From positions 1 through 7,601 of the forward strand of contig JAURXC010000284.1 of the NCBI GenBank assembly GCA_030654645.1: a stretch of 7,601 bases of DNA. Direction: 5' to 3'. The DNA comes from Deltaproteobacteria bacterium (lineage in GTDB: Bacteria; Desulfobacterota; Desulfuromonadia; Geobacterales; Pseudopelobacteraceae). This document shows, piece by piece, positions 1 through 5,524 of this stretch. Both the position numbers and the translations under genes were made by a program. The notes beneath the pieces are model-generated. The model searched no databases and had not been told where the DNA came from. It saw only the letters and a list, made by a program, of their open reading frames with translations. Every line of letters begins with the position of its first letter. The stretch's first letter is position 1.

Positions 1-158
1 ACAGTATGAACGTGGGCCGTGGAGTCAGCTTGAGAGGACGTTACTGATGCCGTCAGTTTGACTGAGGGTGCATTTGTTTCATCTTCCCCGCAACCAAATA
101 CCAGGACTGTAGCTGCTAATAAACCAAATGCCATGAAATTCTTTATTGCATAGTTCAT
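1..158 (-). CDS. Putative lipoprotein, N-terminal part only (runs off the window)
   Basis: The ATG at 158-156 follows a strong ribosome binding site (GGAGG at 165-169) and opens a frame that stays open to base 1, giving 52 visible residues. The N-terminus has the layout of a lipoprotein signal peptide: a short charged start (MNYAIKN), a hydrophobic core from about residue 8 to 22, then VFGC with Cys23 as the likely lipidation site, followed by GEDE. Phe at -2 of the lipobox is not the commonest residue. After the cysteine the chain is polar and rich in Ser, Thr and Ala, like a linker. An acidic residue at +3 rather than Asp at +2 gives no clear inner-membrane retention signal, so the final membrane is unknown. 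The function cannot be told because the rest lies outside the window. A weak promoter-like pair (TTGTTA, 17 bases, TTAAAT) sits at 205-233 on this strand. Confidence 0.75.
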   Translation of the reverse strand, partial: MNYAIKNFMAFGLLAATVLVFGCGEDETNAPSVKLTASVTSSQADSTAHVHT

Positions 159-237
159 TTGTTTCCTCCGGGAAAGATGTTGTTTAATTTGTAGAATAGT
201 TCTTATTTAAGCAGTAATAAGACAAAATAACAAGAAC

Positions 238-263
238 AAAAAGGATGCTATTGATCCTTTTTT
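238..263 (-). terminator. Weak hairpin terminator candidate
   Basis: AAAAAGGAT at 238-246 pairs exactly with ATCCTTTTT at 254-262 around a 7-base loop. On the minus strand the hairpin ends in a run of T, as a rho-independent terminator would. Only four base pairs (GGAT/ATCC) are not part of the A/T tracts, so the stem is weak. It lies between the truncated GyrI-like gene and the lipoprotein gene, where a terminator would separate two transcripts. The structure is nearly symmetric and could act in either direction. Confidence 0.35.
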
Positions 264-309
264 ACCCCGGTCCATTGATTGAATCAGTATAATCTTAGTA
301 AGTTACAAG

Positions 310-340
310 TTATTTTCTGCGATTTTCAGGCAGAAAATAA
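310..340. repeat. 11-bp perfect inverted repeat at the end of the GyrI-like frame
   Basis: TTATTTTCTGC at 310-320 is exactly reverse-complementary to GCAGAAAATAA at 330-340, with a 9-base loop. The stop codon of the truncated GyrI-like frame (328-326) lies in the loop. The arms are AT-rich and no T run follows on either strand, so it is not a convincing terminator. It may be a transcript-end hairpin or part of the rearrangement scar. Confidence 0.5.
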
Positions 341-577
341 TTTCGTTAACTTACTTATCCTGTTTATCAGGGTCAGGTTTTTCGTTCTTGTTGAAAGCAT
401 CCTGGAGAAAACAGGATAAAGAGCCTCTATCGCATCACTGAATGATTTCGAAGTATTTGGATCTCCCGCGCCATCAACCATGAGGAAGTTCATTTGCGGA
501 ACCTCGACAATTTCGACCTTCTTGGCCGAGGGGGTGTAAAGGTGCTTAAGTTGCTTTTTGAAGTCTATTTTTTCCAT
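326..577 (-). pseudogene. GyrI-like domain protein, truncated after its N-terminal quarter
   Basis: The first 52 or so residues of this 83-residue product match the start of the GyrI-like small-molecule-binding protein family: MEKIDFKKQLKHLY, then VEIVEVPQMNFLMVDGAGDP with the typical NFLM-DG-GDPN block, then DAIEAL. Intact relatives are roughly 200 residues long and continue with more of the ligand-binding fold, which is absent here. The last 30 residues are unrelated to the family and look like out-of-frame sequence. The start at 577 is chosen because AAAGGAG lies 6 bases upstream; the ATG two codons earlier has no space for a binding site, and a longer frame to 760 runs into the DUF2461 gene. 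The gene begins 38 bases after the DUF2461 stop and is probably cotranscribed with it. It could still be expressed as a short protein, but a fold this incomplete is unlikely to bind ligand. Confidence 0.75.
355..419. repeat. 11-bp inverted repeat flanking the abnormal tail of the GyrI-like gene
   Basis: TTATCCTGTTT at 355-365 and AAACAGGATAA at 409-419 are perfect reverse complements separated by 43 bases. The right copy begins exactly where similarity to GyrI-like proteins stops (after residues EAL of the truncated product). A second, shorter repeat, ATCCTG/CAGGAT at 399-404 and 412-417, overlaps the right copy. The match between the repeat and the loss of homology suggests a rearrangement junction, which is inference. 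Confidence 0.5.
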
Positions 578-615
578 CACCATCTCCTTTCTAAAGTCAT
601 TCAAATAAAGAAAAA

Positions 616-1296
616 CTAGCCGGAAAGCGCCGCGAGATAACCATAGAACGGCGCCAGAAGGAAAAATCCCTTGCGCAGGTCGTCCGCAAGCCCCTGCGTG
701 AAAAGGACCTTGTCCGCCTGCCGGTTGCAGACCAGATAAAGGTTCTTCCGCATATGCCACCCTTGCAGGTCATCCGCCAGGTCGGGCTTGAGCACCCGCT
801 TGTACAGATCCCCCTCCAGCACAAAGGTATCCTGTTTCCCCAGAAAGGCCACTGCCTGGCGGAACCGCTCCGGCCTCTGTTCGACCTCCACGCGCAAACG
901 ATCCATGGTCCCCTTGGAGGCGCTGTAAAACCCCATACCGAAGCGATAGGAGTCAGCCGCGACCTCGAAAAAATAGGCCGGTGCATCCTGCCAGGCGGTG
1001 AGCGGGCGTTTGTAGGTGAGCCACATGGTGGTCTTGTAGGGGGATTTGTCGCGCGAAAAGCGGGTATCGCGGTAGATACGGGAAACGACTCGGCGCGGCT
1101 CAATGATCAGGTCGGGGTCGATGACGGCGAGCGGACCGGCCAGGGCAGCGGCCAGCTGCTGGAGCGGCTCCTGGAGAAGCCGGCGGTATTCGTCTTTGTG
1201 CGCCTCGAACCACTCCTTGCGGTTGTTGGCGGCCAGGGCGCGCATGAATTCCAAGGTATTTGGCGTGAAGCCGGTGAAGGCTGTTTGCTTGACCAT
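616..1296 (-). CDS. DUF2461 family protein (TIGR02453)
   Basis: This 226-residue protein has the normal length and conserved blocks of the DUF2461/TIGR02453 family. Visible blocks are the N-terminal F-TPNTLEFMRAL segment, NNRKEWFEAHKDEY at 24-37, SRIYRDTRFSRDKSPYKT at 72-89, and FFEVAADSYRFGMGFY at 109-124. No biochemical activity is established for the family. The many conserved charged and aromatic residues suggest a soluble cytoplasmic protein; I see no signal peptide or membrane segment. The start at 1296 is favoured by AGGAG shortly upstream and by the family's usual N-terminus; the frame stays open to 1392, but that part overlaps the TrmO gene. The gene follows the TrmO stop by 19 bases, with its binding site inside the gap, so the two are probably cotranscribed and perhaps translationally coupled. 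It appears intact and is GC-rich, unlike the truncated gene downstream. Confidence 0.9.
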   Translation of the reverse strand: MVKQTAFTGFTPNTLEFMRALAANNRKEWFEAHKDEYRRLLQEPLQQLAAALAGPLAVIDPDLIIEPRRVVSRIYRDTRFSRDKSPYKTTMWLTYKRPLTAWQDAPAYFFEVAADSYRFGMGFYSASKGTMDRLRVEVEQRPERFRQAVAFLGKQDTFVLEGDLYKRVLKPDLADDLQGWHMRKNLYLVCNRQADKVLFTQGLADDLRKGFFLLAPFYGYLAALSG

Positions 1297-1315
1297 CTTA
1301 ACTTCTCCTTTCCTC

Positions 1316-1777
1316 TCACTCCCGACCCGGTGGCTTTGGGCGATCCTCCTTGCCAGCGGTCCATCCGGCGCTTGCCTCGGGATACGAATCAAAACGGGGG
1401 ATATAGGGTTTGATGTCGATCAGTGACGTCCCATCGAGAACGTCGATGCCGGATACGTGCAGGATGTTTCCTTCGCGGCGCAGCAGCGTGACCACGGAAA
1501 GCCCCAGGCCGTTGGGGCGGCAGGGATGGCGGGAGGCAAACACGCCGTGCGGCTCGTCGTCCAGAAAGGTCGGGCGGGAGAGAATTACCTCGCCGGCCCG
1601 GTCGAAACGGTAAATGAGGATCAAGTGCGAGAAGGTCTCGATATCCTTGAGGCCGGGAGCGAATTCAGGGAATACTTCTACGGTTCCCTCCGCCTCCGGC
1701 TGGAAGGCACCTTGGATGGGCGCTTCCTCCTTGGTTCGGAAACGGGAGCGGATGACGCCGATGGGATGTATTTTCAT
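1316..1777 (-). CDS. trmO: TsaA-domain tRNA methyltransferase (TrmO family, short form)
   Basis: The 153-residue product is a single TsaA/UPF0066 beta-barrel domain. TrmO enzymes use S-adenosylmethionine to methylate N6 of threonylcarbamoyladenosine at position 37 of ANN-decoding tRNAs in the cytoplasm. Family signatures include MKIHPIGVIRS at the start, EGTVEVFPEFAPGL at 30-43, the substrate/SAM loop SRHPCRPNGLGLS at 82-94, and DVLDGTSLIDIKPYIPRFD at 112-130. The loop differs from the usual RSPxRPNPIGLS, with His84, Cys86 and Gly90 at positions often Ser, variable and Pro. The E. coli enzyme has an extra C-terminal domain (about 235 residues in all) that is missing here, as in many short bacterial and archaeal members. 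GGGAGG lies 7 bases before the ATG at 1777, so the longer frame to 1915, which crosses the SDR remnant, is rejected. The tRNA role is inferred from the family; short TsaA proteins may differ in substrate. Confidence 0.85.
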   Translation of the reverse strand: MKIHPIGVIRSRFRTKEEAPIQGAFQPEAEGTVEVFPEFAPGLKDIETFSHLILIYRFDRAGEVILSRPTFLDDEPHGVFASRHPCRPNGLGLSVVTLLRREGNILHVSGIDVLDGTSLIDIKPYIPRFDSYPEASAGWTAGKEDRPKPPGRE

Positions 1778-1805
1778 GTTTGCACCTCCCGGAGAAATAT
1801 GCGCA

Positions 1806-1988
1806 TCAACGGGGAAAGGCTCCGTTGTTGATATCAAGGCATGTTTCGTTAACGTATTCTGGACATTCCGTTGCCAGCCAGACAATCGCATTGGCCACCT
1901 CTTCCGGTTTTGCAAATCAGCCGGTGTAAACCATGTTTTTAATGGCTTTTTTACGATCCTCGGGAATGACCTTCAGCATATCAGTCTC
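1806..1988 (-). pseudogene. C-terminal remnant of a short-chain dehydrogenase/reductase, with in-frame TGA
   Basis: Reading the minus strand from 1988 gives ETDMLKVIPEDRKKAIKNM, VYTG, a stop codon (TGA at 1919-1917), then FAKPEEVANAIVWLATECPE and YVNETCLDINNGAFPR before the true stop at 1808-1806. This is the C-terminal third of an SDR (FabG-like) oxidoreductase: the T-D-M substrate loop after the catalytic helix, the FAKPEEVA-A--WLA helix, and the C-terminal strand where FabG relatives have a Gly-rich D-x-x-G-G. The TGA sits where relatives usually carry Arg, so a CGA to TGA transition is the simplest cause. The Rossmann fold and the Ser-Tyr-Lys catalytic residues are missing. Upstream of about 1990 the frame loses SDR character and meets the cupin stop at 2008. 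The surviving sequence is well preserved, so the decay may be recent. Confidence 0.85.
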
Positions 1989-2007
1989 GCAGTGTTTGAA
2001 AATGCCA

Positions 2008-2397
2008 TCACTCCACAATCTTATAACCCGCCATTTTAAGGGAAGGCCTGGTATAGCAAAAGATCATCTCTACCGGTTCGTCAAAGGGATTGTAAAACCA
2101 ATGAACCGCTCCTCGCGGAACAAACATGGTATCTCCTTGGCACATCTCGGCTTCCGTATCGCCGATGCCACTCATTCCTTTGCCGGACAGGATGTATATC
2201 ACTTCTTCGGCGTCCTGATGAATGTGTTTCTTGTGCAAGGCCGTTTTTGCCTCGAATCTGCAATGTGCGAAAGTAATGTCTTCAGCACCGACGGTGTCTT
2301 TATCGACAAGTACAACCCTTGTAGCGTTATTTAAATCTTTGATTGGCTCATTTCTTCCATCCTCGGGTTTCAGCAAATACTCTATGGCTGTTTTCAT
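2008..2397 (-). CDS. Small single-domain cupin protein
   Basis: The 129-residue protein is a single cupin barrel. Cupin motif 1 is visible as HKKHIHQDAEEVIYILSGKG, with metal ligands His58, His60 and Glu64 or Glu65. Motif 2 is GDTMFVPRGAVHWFYN, with the fourth ligand His99. The complete ligand set suggests it binds a divalent metal. Small cupins include isomerases, dioxygenases, sugar-binding proteins and sensors, and nothing here identifies the substrate. There is no signal peptide, so it should be cytoplasmic. Two ATG codons are adjacent (2400 and 2397). The second is preferred because GGAGG is then 6 bases upstream instead of 3. The gene starts 14 bases after the stop of the CYTH fragment, with its binding site in that gap, and is followed by the SDR remnant. 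It seems intact. Its DNA looks less GC-rich than the trmO and DUF2461 genes. Confidence 0.88.
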   Translation of the reverse strand: MKTAIEYLLKPEDGRNEPIKDLNNATRVVLVDKDTVGAEDITFAHCRFEAKTALHKKHIHQDAEEVIYILSGKGMSGIGDTEAEMCQGDTMFVPRGAVHWFYNPFDEPVEMIFCYTRPSLKMAGYKIVE

Positions 2398-2411
2398 CAT
2401 TTACCTCCCTT

Positions 2412-2660
2412 TTAATGTCGCCGTTGAGCAATAAGATCAACATAAGCGCCTTCAATCAGCTGCGCTGGTTCAACGCCGAGTTTTGCCATAAGTTCATGTG
2501 CTTCCTGGCTGCCGACTTTGCTGGGCTCGCCCTGATCTAGAACAACCTCCAGCTCCAGGAAGTGCCCCAAACCTTCGACTTTGTCCAGATGAACCCGCGT
2601 TCTCCCGACAAGAAACAATGTGCGGTGTTTCTGAACTCTACCTGCCTGCCCATAATGTCG
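2412..2660 (-). pseudogene. CYTH-domain / class IV adenylate cyclase-like protein, C-terminal remnant
   Basis: The frame open from 2660 reads YGQAGRVQKHRTLFLVG, then RTRVHLDKVEGLGHFLELEV, then a helix EAHELMAKLGVEPAQLIEGAYVDL. This matches the C-terminal half of CyaB-like CYTH proteins, including the K-R-L-L block, the R-H-D substrate strand and the LGHFLELEV strand with its two acidic residues. CYTH proteins act on triphosphates, as class IV adenylate cyclases or triphosphatases, in a tunnel that also needs the N-terminal ExExK motif. That half is missing: an in-frame TGA lies at 2663-2661 and no family similarity is seen upstream. No good start codon with a binding site is present; the TTG at 2618 is unconvincing. 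The remnant abuts the cupin gene, which suggests the two once formed an operon. Confidence 0.8.
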
Positions 2661-2750
2661 TCAATAGTTGTGAGTTGCAACTAATTTTGTCGCAAGCAGT
2701 CGCGATGACTTTGAAGAAGAGGGGAAAGACAAGGATGGGGAAAAGGTGGG

Positions 2751-2795
2751 AAAATAAAAATGGATCTATGGGAGTTGCCACCCGTAGATCCATTT
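2751..2795 (-). terminator. Rho-independent terminator of the tRNA-Asn transcript
   Basis: AAATGGATCTA at 2758-2768 pairs with TAGATCCATTT at 2785-2795. The stem continues through a T-G wobble and GGG/CCC to an 8-base loop, about 15 pairs in all. On the minus strand the hairpin is followed by TTTTTATTTT. It begins 40 bases after the tRNA 3' end, so it is the natural end of that transcript. The plus strand has no T run after the hairpin. Confidence 0.88.
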
Positions 2796-2834
2796 AAAAT
2801 AAGCTCAACAAATGAATTTGCTGAGAGTAACGTT

Positions 2835-2910
2835 TGGCTCCCCTTCACGGACTCGAACCATGGACAAGGTGATTAACAGTCACCTGCTCTACCAACTGAG
2901 CTAAAGGGGA
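2835..2910 (-). tRNA. tRNA-Asn (GTT anticodon)
   Basis: The minus strand folds into a complete 76-base tRNA. The acceptor stem is TCCCCTT with AAGGGGA, the D arm is GCTC-AGTTGGTA-GAGC, and the anticodon stem is GGTGA/TCACC around the loop CTGTTAA. The anticodon GTT (bases 2877-2875) reads AAC and AAU codons. The T arm is CATGG-TTCGAGT-CCGTG with one G-T wobble. G73, the discriminator expected for tRNA-Asn, precedes a genome-encoded CCA. The tRNA has its own promoter upstream and a terminator downstream. It decodes ANN codons and so is a potential t6A37 substrate for a TrmO-type enzyme such as the one encoded nearby. Confidence 0.97.
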
Positions 2911-2993
2911 ATATTGGTTTCTTGCGCACGCCCTGTTTATGGGCTTTCCCGGACTTTTTAACAGTCAGACCCGGCTGTGCAGCAAGGTGAAGA

Positions 2994-3023
2994 TATATAG
3001 CACAGCCTTTTTGAGGCTGTCAA
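2994..3023 (-). promoter_or_regulatory. Sigma-70 type promoter for tRNA-Asn
   Basis: On the minus strand a perfect -35 box TTGACA (3023-3018) is followed after 18 bases by TATATA (2999-2994), part of a longer TATATAT run. Transcription would start near 2987 and give a leader of about 75 bases before the mature tRNA, to be removed by RNase P. The -35 box begins only 8 bases after the DUF2721 stop codon. Confidence 0.75.
3002..3020. repeat. Inverted repeat overlapping the tRNA-Asn promoter
   Basis: ACAGCC at 3002-3007 and GGCTGT at 3015-3020 are perfect reverse complements with a 7-base A/T-rich loop. The repeat covers half of the -35 box and most of the spacer of the tRNA promoter. As RNA it would also form a short hairpin just after the DUF2721 stop, but no T run follows on the minus strand, so it would be a poor terminator. 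It could be an operator, an RNA end-protecting hairpin, or chance. Confidence 0.5.
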
Positions 3024-3031
3024 TACGAAAA

Positions 3032-3583
3032 TTATTTTTGATTGCCTGAATCAGGTCTGTTTTTGTCATTCTCCTGAGAAATGGCCTTATCTTCCAGGAA
3101 CTCGATGAAATTAATCGTCCGGGTGACGAAGCGCAGGTTGAAGCGGCTCTCGTAGAGCAGCAGGGTCGAAGCGGCAAACAGGAACAGACCGCCGGCAAGC
3201 GCCAGCAGGGTCGGTATCCAGGCCTGTTCTGGGCTGCCGTAGGCCACGTTGACTCCGATGGCCAGGCTGGCCGCCACAAACAGCACCGTGGCGGTGTACA
3301 GGGCCGCCATTGCCTTCTGGATCAGCACCGCTCTTCTTTTTTGCAGTTCAACCTGCGCCTTCAGGTTTTTCAACCGTTCCATGGGATAGCTGCTCTTGCA
3401 CTGCAGGATCGTTTCAACCTCGTTCTTCATCACGGTCACGCGGTCGAAGATGCGCCCCAGACGGGCCGAAGTGGAAAATATCAGCGTGCCGCAGGCCGAG
3501 ATCAACACAGCCGGTGTGATCATCGAAGTCAGGATGCGCGAGCTGGAGAGCGCCTCCAGGATTTCCTTATCTTGGATGGCCAT
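3032..3583 (-). CDS. DUF2721 family membrane protein
   Basis: This 183-residue protein matches the DUF2721 family, whose function is not known. Three membrane segments are visible at about 18-37, 91-114 and 123-144. Between the first and second lies a charged helical stretch containing the family hallmark ARLGRIFDRV at 40-49 and a Lys/Arg/Glu-rich amphipathic region (about 50-90) that may form a coiled coil. The C-terminal tail of some 30 residues is hydrophilic and should be cytoplasmic or periplasmic depending on topology. There is no cleavable signal peptide, and the inner membrane is the likely location. The ATG at 3583 lies one base after the amidase stop (TGA-C-ATG), with only a weak AGGGA upstream, so translation is probably coupled to the amidase. 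This placement makes it the third gene of the agmatine operon, but a role in polyamine metabolism or transport is only inferred from position. Confidence 0.88.
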   Translation of the reverse strand: MAIQDKEILEALSSSRILTSMITPAVLISACGTLIFSTSARLGRIFDRVTVMKNEVETILQCKSSYPMERLKNLKAQVELQKRRAVLIQKAMAALYTATVLFVAASLAIGVNVAYGSPEQAWIPTLLALAGGLFLFAASTLLLYESRFNLRFVTRTINFIEFLEDKAISQENDKNRPDSGNQK

Positions 3584-3584
3584 G

Positions 3585-4469
3585 TCAGTCCCTGAACCGT
3601 TTCAGCAGATCATTGTACCCGTCGATGCGCCGGTCGCGCAGAAACGGCCAGATGCGCCGTACCCGCTCGCTTCTGGCCAGGTCCAGTTCCACCTGCACGA
3701 TTTCCTCCCTGTCCCGTGAGGCTTCCACCAGGAATTCACCCTGGGGGCCGGCTGCAAAGCTGCTTCCCCAGAACTTGATGCCAATGTCGTTACACTCCGT
3801 AGAAGCTTCGTAGCCGACCCGGTTGACCGCCAGAAGCGGCAGGCCGTTGGCTATGGCATGGCCGCGCTGGACCGTGATCCAGGCCTCGCGCTGGCGCTCC
3901 TGCTCCTCACCGGTGTCGTTGGGATCCCAGCCGATGGCGGTCGGATAGATCAGCAGGTCGGCCCCGGCCAGCGCCATCAGCCGTGCCGCTTCCGGATACC
4001 ACTGATCCCAGCAGACCAAGACTCCCAGCTTGCCGACCGAGGTCTCGATCGGCGTGAAGCCCAGGTCGCCCGGCGTGAAGTAGAATTGTTCGTAGAAGCC
4101 GGGGTCGTCGGGGATGTGCATCTTGCGGTAGGTGCCGGCGATGCTGCCGTCTTTTTCCAGCACCACCGCGGTGTTGTGATACAGGCCGGGGGCGCGGCGC
4201 TCGAATAGCGAAGCTACAATCACGATCCCAAGCTCGCGGGCCAGTTGGCCGAGTGTCGCCGTGGACGGGCCGGGGATCGGTTCGGCCAGGTCGAACAGGT
4301 CCGGGTTCTCGATCTGGCAGAAATAGGGGCCAGTATGCAGCTCCTGCAGCACCACCAGCTTCGCGCCTGAGGCGGCCGCTTCCCGGACCATGCCGCAGCT
4401 CTTTTCCAGGTTGGAATCGCGATCGTTGCCGCAGCTCTGCTGGATCATGGCCGCCTTCAGGATAGTCAT
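3585..4469 (-). CDS. aguB: N-carbamoylputrescine amidase
   Basis: The 294-residue protein is a nitrilase-superfamily (carbon-nitrogen hydrolase) enzyme of the AguB type. It hydrolyses N-carbamoylputrescine to putrescine, CO2 and ammonia in the cytoplasm, the second step of the agmatine route to polyamines. The catalytic triad is complete: Glu43 in LQELHTGPYFCQ, Lys116 in YRKMHIPD, and the nucleophile Cys153 in LVCWDQWYPEAAR. Features typical of AguB rather than other nitrilases are the LHTGPYFCQ segment, the HIPDDPGFYEQFYFTPGDLG loop, and the YPTAIGWDP stretch. Length is normal for the family (about 290-300). Its ATG overlaps the deiminase stop in an ATGA arrangement (4469-4466), indicating translational coupling with the preceding enzyme. 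The downstream DUF2721 gene follows after one base. No defects are seen. Confidence 0.95.
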   Translation of the reverse strand: MTILKAAMIQQSCGNDRDSNLEKSCGMVREAAASGAKLVVLQELHTGPYFCQIENPDLFDLAEPIPGPSTATLGQLARELGIVIVASLFERRAPGLYHNTAVVLEKDGSIAGTYRKMHIPDDPGFYEQFYFTPGDLGFTPIETSVGKLGVLVCWDQWYPEAARLMALAGADLLIYPTAIGWDPNDTGEEQERQREAWITVQRGHAIANGLPLLAVNRVGYEASTECNDIGIKFWGSSFAAGPQGEFLVEASRDREEIVQVELDLARSERVRRIWPFLRDRRIDGYNDLLKRFRD

Positions 4470-5491
4470 GCCAACACCCCCTGGGGAAGCTGCATGGTCA
4501 CGCAGTGCAGCGAGCCGTGCTGTTCCAGCAGAGGCAGGCAGTCGATGCCGATCGCCTCGCGGCCGGGAAAGGCCTGGCCGATCAGTTCCAGGGCCTTCCG
4601 GTCTTTCTCCGGGTCGCGGTAGGTCGGAACCAGCACCGCGCCGTTGATCACCAGGAAGTTGGCGTAGGTGGCAGGCAGGCGGTGGGCGGCGCTGTCGAAG
4701 CGGGCCGTGGGCCAGGGCAGGGCGACCAGGTTATAGGGCGATCCATCCGGGGTCTTGAAGGCTTTCAGCTCCGCTTCCATCAGCTTGAGTGTTTCAAAGT
4801 GTTCATCAAGCGGATTTTCGCAGGCCTGGTAGACGATCGTGTTGTTCGGGCAGATGCGCGCCAGCGTGTCGATGTGGGAGTCGGTATCGTCTCCGGCCAG
4901 CCAGCCGTGGTTGAGCCAGAGTACCCGGCGCGCCCCGATCAGCGAGGCCATGGCCTGCTCGATCTCGCTCCTGTTCAACTGCGGGTTGCGGTTGGGAGAA
5001 AGCAGGCATTCGGCGGTGGTCAGGATCGTTCCCAGGCCGTCGCTCTCGATACTGCCCCCTTCGAATACCAGTCCGATCGTGTTCAGGTTGGGTTTCAGCG
5101 CACCCAGTTCCTTGAGCCGTTTCGTAATCTGATTGTCGTGGTTGGCGGCGAACTTGAGTCCCCAGCCGTTGAAGCCGAAGTCCATCAGTACCGGTTTGTC
5201 ATTGTATATAACCGTGATCGGGCCGAAGTCCCGTGCCCAGGTGTCGTTGCTGGGGATTTCGCAGATGGTGACGCTATTCAGTTCAACTCCCACGGATGCC
5301 AGGTATTCGGCGGTTGACGAAACGTGCGGCGTGGCCAGCAGCACGCGTTCGAATCGGGTGATCTGGCGGATGATTTCGGCAAAGACCGGCCGGACTTTGT
5401 CCAGCGTCCCGGCCCAGTCGGTTGCTTCGTGCGGCCACGCCAAAAGGACTCCATCCTGTATTTCCCATTCGGCGGGTAATCTTGGGTTCAT
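4466..5491 (-). CDS. aguA: Agmatine deiminase
   Basis: The 341-residue product belongs to the agmatine deiminase / peptidyl-arginine deiminase-like (PAD_porph) family. It converts agmatine to N-carbamoylputrescine and ammonia in the cytoplasm. Guanidino-group enzymes of this fold use an acid, a His and a Cys. Here these appear as SNDTWARDFGPI at 81-92 (Asp88), FEGGSIESDG at 143-152, DSHIDTLARI at 204-213 (His206), and a C-terminal GSLHCVTMQLPQG with the nucleophile Cys330. The N-terminus LPAEWE-QDGVLLAWPHE is typical. The start at 5491 is preferred over the longer frame to 5584: AAGGAG lies 9 bases upstream, and a good promoter at 5525-5553 lies inside the extended frame. The gene is first in an operon with the amidase, whose product consumes this enzyme's product. 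It is intact and GC-rich. Confidence 0.95.
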   Translation of the reverse strand: MNPRLPAEWEIQDGVLLAWPHEATDWAGTLDKVRPVFAEIIRQITRFERVLLATPHVSSTAEYLASVGVELNSVTICEIPSNDTWARDFGPITVIYNDKPVLMDFGFNGWGLKFAANHDNQITKRLKELGALKPNLNTIGLVFEGGSIESDGLGTILTTAECLLSPNRNPQLNRSEIEQAMASLIGARRVLWLNHGWLAGDDTDSHIDTLARICPNNTIVYQACENPLDEHFETLKLMEAELKAFKTPDGSPYNLVALPWPTARFDSAAHRLPATYANFLVINGAVLVPTYRDPEKDRKALELIGQAFPGREAIGIDCLPLLEQHGSLHCVTMQLPQGVLA

Positions 5492-5524
5492 TATGCGGCG
5501 CTCCTTGGTGGTAAAGTGGCGGGG

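Noticed and set aside
754..1413. Plus-strand frame of 219 codons
   Set aside because: It lies antisense to the DUF2461 and trmO genes, has no family features, and is low in believable structure; the opposite strand encodes recognisable proteins with good binding sites.
1778..1915. N-terminal extension of the trmO frame up to 1915
   Set aside because: It reads through the SDR remnant in a different frame, and the ATG at 1777 has a strong ribosome binding site and the family's normal N-terminus.
1917..1919. TGA in the SDR remnant as a selenocysteine codon
   Set aside because: SDR proteins have no selenocysteine at this position, the usual residue is Arg, and the gene has also lost its N-terminal two thirds. 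I see no obvious SECIS-like hairpin right after it.
2758..2795. Long palindrome near 2760-2795 as a transposon end or plus-strand terminator
   Set aside because: It has the form and position of a terminator for the minus-strand tRNA, with T-rich sequence only on that strand, and no transposase or duplicate end is present.
4505..5317. Plus-strand frame of 270 codons
   Set aside because: It is fully antisense to agmatine deiminase and reflects the GC-rich codon pattern of that gene. Its product is rich in Gly, Arg, Val and Gln with no recognisable domain.
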